Source: Cyanobium sp. NIES-981
GTDB lineage: Bacteria; Cyanobacteriota; Cyanobacteriia; PCC-6307; Cyanobiaceae
Direction: 5' to 3'
Length of the DNA: 5,017 nucleotides
Assembly: GCA_945907085.1 (NCBI GenBank)
Contig: CAMDSS010000162.1
Location: forward strand, 1-5,017
Shown here: piece by piece, positions 1-4,057 of the stretch
Numbering within the stretch: position 1 is the stretch's first letter
Layout: each line of letters begins with the position of its first letter
The notes under the pieces: generated by a model
Told to the model about the DNA's origin: nothing
Databases searched by the model: none
What the model saw: only the letters and a program-made list of their open reading frames with translations
Made by a program: the position numbers and the translations under genes

Positions 1-1
1 G

Positions 2-991
2 AACCCCACCCTCGCTGATTTGGTGGGGGGCATTCAGTCGGTGACCCTGGGCGACGAGGAGGCCCGCCGCCGCCGCACCCAAAAAACCGTGCTGGAGCGG
101 GCGGCTGATCCCACCTTCCCCTTAGCGGTCGAGATGCACACCCGTCACCGCTGGTTGGTGCATCGGGATGTGGCCCGCACGGTGGATTGGTTGCTGCGGG
201 GCCAGACCGCCCGCCCTGAGATTCGAGAAGTGGGCCCCGATGGCCTGCTCACCCGCCAGGCCGCGACTTCTCCAACCCCGTCGCCCCCAACCCTGGCCAG
301 CCCCCAGCCCCGGGATCGCCCGGAACACCCACCGATGCCCCCTGGACGGGTTCGTCCCGCTTCGTTGCTCCTGCAGGAGGACGACGCTGGCGATGGGGCA
401 GACCACGAGGTCGATGACGAGGCAGACCACGAGTCGTGCGCCGGCCCTGGGCTGGTCGCCTCGCCAGGCCAGAGCCTGCGGGTCTATGGCTCAGGGATCA
501 GCCGCAGCCAGCTGGAGCAGGTGGCCCGCTCCAGGCAATTGCCGGTGGAGCTGGCCGGCAGCGTGGAGCTGGCGGATGTGGTGCTCGCTGTGCGGCAGCA
601 GTTGGGGCGCGATCCCCACGTGCGGCGCCAGGCCCAGGAGCTCGGCATCCCGATCCTGGTGATCAAAAGCGCCGCCCTCCCCCAGGTGCAGCGGGGGCTG
701 GAGCGGTTGTTGGCCAATCGCCAGGGCAGCTCACTGGGGGAGCCTGAGGCGGCTGGTGAATCCCAGGCCCATGGGGGCCAAGCAACGGGGTTGGACGATG
801 CCCTGGCGGCGCTCGAGGAATGTCGACTGGCCGTGGAGCAGGTGGTCTTGCCCCAGGGCCATCCCGTGGAGCTGCTGCCCCGCAGCGGGAGGGTGCGTCA
901 GATGCAGGCTGAACTGGCCAGTCGCTACCGGCTGCGCACGGCGGTGTTTGGCCGGGGCCCGGCCCAGTATTTGCGCGTCTTCCCTGCCTGA
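2..991 (+). CDS. Ycf45-like R3H/AAA nucleic-acid-binding protein, C-terminal part (5' truncated by window)
   Basis: The reading frame is open from base 2 to the TGA at 989-991, giving 329 visible residues; the true start and the P-loop ATPase core (SpoIIIAA-like) lie upstream. Fragment residues 1-75 look like the end of the ATPase region (NPTLADLVGGIQSVTLGDEE, then an Arg-rich run and ERAADPTF). A Pro-rich then Asp/Glu/His-rich linker follows (about 85-157). A compact domain begins LRVYGSGISRSQLEQVA (about 159-237), and a C-terminal R3H domain ends YLRVFPA (about 265-329). This order is what I recall for cyanobacterial and plastid Ycf45 proteins. R3H domains bind single-stranded nucleic acid; the cellular role of this family is not established. 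The R3H signature Arg-x3-His appears as R299-QMQ-A303, so the histidine is missing. No other gene is seen before the tRNA, 103 bp downstream. Family assignment is firm; activity is inference. Confidence -1.
   Translation, partial: NPTLADLVGGIQSVTLGDEEARRRRTQKTVLERAADPTFPLAVEMHTRHRWLVHRDVARTVDWLLRGQTARPEIREVGPDGLLTRQAATSPTPSPPTLASPQPRDRPEHPPMPPGRVRPASLLLQEDDAGDGADHEVDDEADHESCAGPGLVASPGQSLRVYGSGISRSQLEQVARSRQLPVELAGSVELADVVLAVRQQLGRDPHVRRQAQELGIPILVIKSAALPQVQRGLERLLANRQGSSLGEPEAAGESQAHGGQATGLDDALAALEECRLAVEQVVLPQGHPVELLPRSGRVRQMQAELASRYRLRTAVFGRGPAQYLRVFPA
397..433 (+). repeat. 24-bp imperfect tandem duplication in the linker of the R3H/AAA gene
   Basis: GGCAGACCACGAG occurs at 397-409 and again at 421-433, exactly 24 bp apart, so about one and a half copies of a 24-bp unit are present. 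The period is eight codons, keeping the frame and encoding ADHEVDDE followed by ADHES. It lies in the variable acidic linker, where in-frame expansion is tolerated. Confidence -1.
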
Positions 992-1015
992 ACCTTGAGT
1001 GGATTGGGACCTCGG

Positions 1016-1044
1016 TTGACGAAGGACCAGGCGCTATGGGTAAC
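1016..1044 (+). promoter_or_regulatory. weak promoter candidate for tRNA-Gln and the HAD gene
   Basis: TTGACG at 1016-1021 matches the sigma-70 -35 consensus at five of six positions. With a 17-bp spacer the -10 would be GGTAAC (1039-1044), a poor match; TATGGG (1035-1040) is poorer in spacing. Position about 50 bp before the tRNA is sensible for a tRNA promoter, but the -10 is not convincing. Confidence -1.
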
Positions 1045-1052
1045 TAGCTAGG

Positions 1053-1070
1053 CACCGGTGAAGGCCGGTG
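1053..1070 (+). repeat. small inverted repeat between the R3H/AAA gene and tRNA-Gln
   Basis: CACCGG (1053-1058) and CCGGTG (1065-1070) form a perfect 6-bp dyad around TGAAGG. No T-run follows, so it is not a standard intrinsic terminator. It may end or stabilise the upstream mRNA, or lie in the tRNA leader. Confidence -1.
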
Positions 1071-1094
1071 TTGGCTGCTCCCAAAGGGCACCAT

Positions 1095-1166
1095 TGGGTC
1101 GTCGCCAAGCGGTAAGGCAGCGGGTTTTGGTCCCGCCATTCCTAGGTTCGAATCCTAGCGACCCAG
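1095..1166 (+). tRNA. trnQ: tRNA-Gln (anticodon UUG)
   Basis: A complete 72-nt cloverleaf can be folded by hand. The acceptor stem is TGGGTCG (1095-1101) with CGACCCA (1159-1165), with discriminator G at 1166. The D stem is GCC/GGC (1104-1106 with 1116-1118). The anticodon stem is GCGGG/CCCGC (1120-1124 with 1132-1136) around loop TTTTGGT, placing anticodon TTG at 1127-1129. The T stem is CTAGG/CCTAG (1142-1146 with 1154-1158) around TTCGAAT. The weak U1-A72 pair is typical of bacterial tRNA-Gln. The 3' CCA is not encoded; TTTTT follows directly, so CCA must be added after transcription. The HAD gene begins 19 nt downstream, suggesting a shared transcript cut at the tRNA 3' end. Confidence -1.
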
Positions 1167-1173
1167 TTTTTAC

Positions 1174-1178
1174 AAGGG
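1174..1178 (+). promoter_or_regulatory. Shine-Dalgarno site that fixes the GTG start of the HAD gene
   Basis: AAGGG ends 7 nt before the GTG at 1186. Its GGG can pair with the CCC at 1183-1185 across a TTTT loop, a weak 3-bp hairpin that could partly mask the site. Confidence -1.
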
Positions 1179-1185
1179 TTTTCCC

Positions 1186-1956
1186 GTGACTACGGCAGCC
1201 CAGACGGCCCCGTTGGTGGTGTTCGATTTCGACGGTGTGCTCGTCGATGGCATGGCCGAGTACTGGTTTTCGGCACGCTTGGCGGCCCTCGCCGTTGCGC
1301 CTGGTGTGGTGTTGCCAGCCCAAGCTCCGCCGGCCTTTGCCCAGCTCAGGCCCCTCATCCACAAAGGATGGGAAATGGTGCTGATGGCCCTCGAATTGGG
1401 CCGCCCAGATTTGGATCTGCCAGCTCTGCTGGCCACCTACGACGCAGCCTTGCCCCCTGCCTTGGCTCGGTGGGGTGTTTCCGAACACGACCTGCAGCAG
1501 GCTCTCGAGCGGGAGCGCTCTGGGGCCATGGCGGCCGACCTGGGGGCCTGGTTGGGTTTGCATCGGTTTTATCCGGGGGTGATCGAGCGGCTCGGCCGTC
1601 TGGCCTCGGAGGGGGGCGACTGGGCGGTGCTCACCACCAAAGGGGGAGCCTTTGCCCAGCAATTGCTCCAGGCGGCTGGGCTTGAGCCCAGGGCCCTCTA
1701 TGGCCACGAACAGGGCAGCAAAAGCGAGGTGCTGGCCCAGCTGCTCGCGGGGGCCGGCCAGGGGCGCCCGATTTGGTTTGTCGAAGACCGTCGCCCCACC
1801 CTCGAGCTCGTGCGCAGCCAGGCGGCCCTGGCCGCGGTGCGCTGCTTCTTGGTGAGCTGGGGTTACCTTGCGCCCGGCGATGGCGTGGGGCTGCCTGCGG
1901 GCATTGCTTGGCTCGAGCCCACCGCCTTTGCGGCCCCCCTGGCGCAATGGCCATAG
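1186..1956 (+). CDS. HAD-superfamily hydrolase (predicted phosphatase)
   Basis: 256 residues from a GTG start with an AAGGG ribosome site 7 nt upstream; the next residues run straight into the HAD core. All four HAD motifs are visible. Motif I is VVFDFDGVLVDG, with likely nucleophile D14 and acid/base D16. Motif II is VLTTK with T150. Motif III is GSKSE with K179. Motif IV is FVEDRR with E200-D201, expected to hold Mg2+. Residues about 23-135 between motifs I and II would be a helical cap of the C1 type, which sets substrate choice. Overall it resembles phosphoglycolate-phosphatase-like cytosolic enzymes, but the substrate cannot be read from the sequence. There is no signal peptide or membrane segment. 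It follows tRNA-Gln by 19 nt; its stop codon is only 8 bp before the LexA box of recA and no terminator lies between, so read-through into recA is possible. Confidence -1.
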   Translation: MTTAAQTAPLVVFDFDGVLVDGMAEYWFSARLAALAVAPGVVLPAQAPPAFAQLRPLIHKGWEMVLMALELGRPDLDLPALLATYDAALPPALARWGVSEHDLQQALERERSGAMAADLGAWLGLHRFYPGVIERLGRLASEGGDWAVLTTKGGAFAQQLLQAAGLEPRALYGHEQGSKSEVLAQLLAGAGQGRPIWFVEDRRPTLELVRSQAALAAVRCFLVSWGYLAPGDGVGLPAGIAWLEPTAFAAPLAQWP

Positions 1957-1983
1957 ACCGCTAGAGTACGTCAGTACTATACG
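1954..1983 (+). promoter_or_regulatory. recA promoter candidate overlapping the LexA box
   Basis: TATACG (1978-1983) is a plausible -10, with the weak -35 TAGACC (1954-1959) at 18 bp; TACTAT (1975-1980) is an alternative -10. The LexA box lies within this promoter, so bound repressor would block RNA polymerase. The -35 would overlap the HAD stop codon. Exact elements are uncertain. Transcription from here would give a leader of roughly 120 nt before the recA ATG. Confidence -1.
1965..1978 (+). promoter_or_regulatory. LexA (SOS) operator upstream of recA
   Basis: AGTACGTCAGTACT fits every position of the cyanobacterial LexA-box consensus RGTACNNNDGTWCB known from comparative work. The arms AGTAC and GTACT form a perfect inverted repeat around four bases. 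It is the only match I found in the window and sits where a recA operator is expected, so damage-inducible control by LexA is a strong inference. Confidence -1.
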
Positions 1984-2029
1984 CAATTGATACGCCGGCC
2001 CCCGTCGGTGGCACTTGCTTCTTAGAGGT

Positions 2030-2060
2030 CGCAGGATGGCGCTCTGGGGTTGATCCTGCG
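2030..2060 (+). repeat. 8-bp inverted repeat in the recA leader
   Basis: CGCAGGAT (2030-2037) is the exact reverse complement of ATCCTGCG (2053-2060), leaving a 15-nt loop. TCCTGC recurs at 2064-2069, so the same 5' arm could pair with that copy instead. No T-run follows, so it is not a terminator. It lies 52 nt before the recA ATG and may shape the leader RNA. Confidence -1.
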
Positions 2061-2112
2061 GAGTCCTGCCTATCCATTCCAGCGGCCCGTCCCATCGCTT
2101 CTGATTGCTGTT

Positions 2113-3315
2113 ATGCCCGTCGATTCCAAGGCCGCTTCTGCTTCCGGCTCCTCTTCCGCTTCCAGCACGGCTGCTTCAAGTGCCGCTGACGCCCGGGCGG
2201 CTGCCGAGCGCGACAAGGCCCTCGGACTTGTGCTCAATCACATCGAGCGCAACTTTGGTAAGGGTTCGATCATGCGGCTGGGCGATGCCTCCCGCATGCG
2301 GGTGGAGACGTTCCCCACCGGAGCGCTCACCCTCGACCTCGCCTTAGGTGGCGGCTATCCCAAGGGCCGGGTTGTGGAGGTTTATGGCCCGGAGAGTTCG
2401 GGTAAAACCACGCTGACCCTGCATGCCATCGCTGAGGTTCAGAAGCGTGGAGGGGTGGCTGCCTTCGTGGATGCGGAGCACGCCCTCGACCCCGTCTATG
2501 CCGCCTCCGTTGGGGTCGACATCGAAAATCTGCTGGTCTCCCAGCCGGATACCGGCGAGATGGCCCTGGAGATCGTCGACCAGCTGGTGCGATCCGCCGC
2601 GGTGGACATTGTGGTTGTGGACTCGGTTGCTGCCCTTACCCCCCGGGCTGAAATTGAAGGCGAGATGGGCGACCTTGCGGTGGGCAGCCAGGCCCGCCTG
2701 ATGAGCCAGGCCATGCGCAAAATCACAGGCAACATTGGCAAGTCCGGTTGCACGGTGATCTTTCTGAACCAGTTGCGTCAGAAAATCGGAGTCACCTACG
2801 GCAACCCCGAAACCACCACCGGTGGTAATGCCCTTAAGTTCTATGCCTCGGTGCGGCTCGACATCCGTCGCATCCAAACCCTGAAGCGCGGTACCGAGGA
2901 ATACGGCATTCGGGCCAAGGTCAAGGTGGCCAAAAACAAGGTGGCCCCGCCGTTCCGGATTGCGGAGTTCGACATCCTGTTTGGCCGCGGCATCAGCACC
3001 ATCGGCTGTTTGCTCGATCTCGCCGAGGAGACCGGTGTGGTGACCCGTAAGGGTGCTTGGTACAGCTACGAGGGCGACAACATTGGCCAGGGCCGTGACA
3101 ACACGATCACCTGGTTGGAGCAGCACCCAGCCCAAGCGGAGGTGATTGAGCGATTGACGCGCCAGAAGCTGACCGAAGGATCTGAGGTGACGGCCAATTC
3201 CATGAAGCCCCTGGCCGCGGCGGCTAAGGCTGCGGCTGCTTCCTCCACTGCAGAGCTCGCGGCGGCTGAATCGCTAGCTGCTAGTTCGGAAAGCCCGGCA
3301 TCGGTGAAGGCTTGA
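2113..3315 (+). CDS. recA: RecA recombinase / SOS co-protease
   Basis: RecA forms ATP-dependent filaments on single-stranded DNA, drives strand exchange and stimulates LexA self-cleavage. The 400-residue protein has Walker A GPESSGKT (92-99), the catalytic Glu in FVDAEHALDP (E122), Walker B VVVDSVAAL (D170), loop L1 near EIEGEMGD (180-187), and loop L2 from NQLRQKIG through NPETTTGG (219-238). The C-terminal domain runs to about 365. The ATG at 2113 was chosen because an in-frame TTG at 2050 would add 21 residues unlike known RecA N-termini; no clear ribosome site precedes the ATG, which is common in picocyanobacteria. Both ends are low in complexity: residues 7-31 are Ser/Ala-rich and 367-400 Ala/Ser-rich. 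A LexA box lies 135 bp upstream of the ATG and an intrinsic terminator starts 8 bp after the stop. The core is intact and should be active. Confidence -1.
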   Translation: MPVDSKAASASGSSSASSTAASSAADARAAAERDKALGLVLNHIERNFGKGSIMRLGDASRMRVETFPTGALTLDLALGGGYPKGRVVEVYGPESSGKTTLTLHAIAEVQKRGGVAAFVDAEHALDPVYAASVGVDIENLLVSQPDTGEMALEIVDQLVRSAAVDIVVVDSVAALTPRAEIEGEMGDLAVGSQARLMSQAMRKITGNIGKSGCTVIFLNQLRQKIGVTYGNPETTTGGNALKFYASVRLDIRRIQTLKRGTEEYGIRAKVKVAKNKVAPPFRIAEFDILFGRGISTIGCLLDLAEETGVVTRKGAWYSYEGDNIGQGRDNTITWLEQHPAQAEVIERLTRQKLTEGSEVTANSMKPLAAAAKAAAASSTAELAAAESLAASSESPASVKA

Positions 3316-3320
3316 AGGGA

Positions 3321-3683
3321 TTAGGCGCCGGTAACGGCGCCTTTTTCCCGCTTCGGCGCTTTGCCGCTGGTGTGCTGGGGGGTTTGCAGCACCTGGGCCA
3401 CCCGTTGCAGCTCCTGGATGGCTTCGGCTCCCTCGAGCTTCACGAGCTCATGGCCATTGCGGGATTCCACCCAGCTGATGCCGAAATCGGACACCAGAAA
3501 GCGAACCATGTGGTTGTCGCCCAGGTTGGCGACAAAGGAAGCCCCTTGGCCATCGCGGCCATCACCGCAGATGTAGCAAGTGGCGGCCACATTGCTGTTT
3601 TGCAGGCTTTTGGCTAGCGCCTGGAGGCTCATCACCAGATCGTGAACGACCGATCTGTACTGCTCCGCCAATCGGGGAAACAT
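3321..3683 (-). CDS. DUF1815 family protein
   Basis: 120 residues. The start MFPRLAEQYRSVVHDLVMSL, the Cys pair CYICGDG (C36, C39), and the block NLGDNHMVRFLVSDFGISW followed by VKLEGAEAI match the cyanobacterial DUF1815 family as I recall it. Function is unknown. The protein looks soluble and mixed alpha/beta, with no signal peptide or membrane segment; the CxxC spacing could bind metal or act in redox, but that is speculation. Residues about 101-120 form a Lys/Gly-rich tail beyond the conserved block, and its last codons are supplied by the recA terminator sequence. The start is ATG at 3681-3683 with only a weak ribosome site. It converges on recA, the stop codons being about 5 bp apart, and lies 108 bp downstream of the DUF2839 gene on the same strand. 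Confidence -1.
   Translation of the reverse strand: MFPRLAEQYRSVVHDLVMSLQALAKSLQNSNVAATCYICGDGRDGQGASFVANLGDNHMVRFLVSDFGISWVESRNGHELVKLEGAEAIQELQRVAQVLQTPQHTSGKAPKREKGAVTGA
3324..3346 (+). terminator. intrinsic terminator of recA
   Basis: GGCGCCG (3324-3330) and CGGCGCC (3335-3341) form a perfect 7-bp GC stem with loop GTAA, a GNRA-type tetraloop, followed directly by TTTTT (3342-3346). It begins 8 bp after the recA stop. No T-run follows the stem on the minus strand, so it should act only on recA. It lies entirely within the last codons of the convergent DUF1815 gene. Confidence -1.
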
Positions 3684-3703
3684 GGGCCAATCTCACAAGC
3701 TTC

Positions 3704-3733
3704 CAGATCTTAGGGTTTTCTTCAGATTTAGGG
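3704..3733 (-). repeat. imperfect direct repeat upstream of the DUF1815 gene
   Basis: CAGATCTTAGGG (3704-3715) and CAGATTTAGGG (3723-3733) are near-identical copies 19 bp apart, start to start, differing by one base gain. They lie 21-50 bp before the DUF1815 start. The first copy includes TAAGAT on the minus strand (3712-3707), a possible -10, so the pair could be a promoter/operator, but no good -35 is seen. Confidence -1.
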
Positions 3734-3773
3734 CTGTAACCGTTGTGGCGGATTTACAAACTGGTTAAGCGAT

Positions 3774-3790
3774 CTGGATCAGCGATCCGG
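3774..3790 (-). repeat. short inverted repeat just after the DUF2839 stop
   Basis: GGATC (3776-3780) and GATCC (3784-3788) form a 5-bp dyad around AGC, immediately downstream of the DUF2839 stop on the minus strand. There is no T-run after it in that direction, so it may be an mRNA 3' hairpin but not a convincing terminator. Confidence -1.
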
Positions 3791-3791
3791 T

Positions 3792-4031
3792 CTAGCCATC
3801 TGAGAGGGCCCACCAGCCGGCGGCCGGGCCAACGAAGCGCACCGTGATCCAAAACACCACGAGGGCCCCAATGCCGATCCAGGCGCCTTTGGTGCTGACC
3901 TGGACGAATTGGTCGGCCTGGTTGCGGGTCAGGGGGAACCAGGCCACCAGCCGCGGTGAGGTGTCCACCTTGTCTTTTTTGACTGTTTTGGGCGGGAGCC
4001 CCTGGATGGTGCGGCGTTTGGCTTCCCCCAT
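3792..4031 (-). CDS. DUF2839 family small membrane protein
   Basis: 79 residues from the ATG at 4029-4031. A TTG eight codons upstream would give 87, but family members begin MGEAKRR, so the ATG is preferred; no clear ribosome site is visible for either. The basic N-terminus (MGEAKRRTIQGLPPKTVKKD) is followed by DTSPRLVAWFPLT, then one predicted membrane helix at about 49-68 (GAWIGIGALVVFWITVRFVG) and the ending GPAAGWWALSDG. This matches cyanobacterial DUF2839, which has no assigned function. The positive-inside pattern suggests the N-terminus faces the cytoplasm. The gene starts 26 bp after the helicase-like gene ends, so the two are probably one transcript. Family assignment is strong; role unknown. 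Confidence -1.
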   Translation of the reverse strand: MGEAKRRTIQGLPPKTVKKDKVDTSPRLVAWFPLTRNQADQFVQVSTKGAWIGIGALVVFWITVRFVGPAAGWWALSDG

Positions 4032-4057
4032 GGGTCGATGCTTTGGTGTTGCCAAGG

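Noticed and set aside
1147..1185. Terminator directly after tRNA-Gln (TTTTT at 1167-1171)
   Set aside because: The T-run follows the tRNA acceptor end, not a free-standing GC hairpin next to it; more likely a tRNA processing region in a transcript continuing into the HAD gene.
1048..1986. Long minus-strand open frame (312 codons) across tRNA-Gln and the HAD gene
   Set aside because: It runs antisense through a clear tRNA and a HAD gene with all motifs, and its translation is a Gly/Arg/Gln-rich sequence without a recognisable family; it is a shadow frame in GC-rich DNA.
2050..2112. Upstream in-frame TTG start for recA
   Set aside because: It adds 21 residues (ILRSPAYPFQ...) not seen at RecA N-termini, lacks a properly spaced ribosome site and overlaps the leader dyad; the ATG at 2113 fits better.
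2344..3135. 263-codon minus-strand open frame inside recA
   Set aside because: Antisense to the most conserved part of recA; the open frame follows from its codon usage and shows no family resemblance.
3753..3770. HLR1-like (RpaB-type) site: TTTACAAA followed by GTTAAG
   Set aside because: Only the first half fits; the second half has two mismatches and the spacing is off by one base.
3769..3790. HIP1-like octamers (GCGATC...)
   Set aside because: GCGATCTG and GCGATCCG are not the palindrome GCGATCGC; no true HIP1 was found in the window.
4032..4055. TTG start eight codons upstream for the DUF2839 gene
   Set aside because: The family start MGEAKRR coincides with the ATG at 4029-4031, and no ribosome site precedes the TTG.
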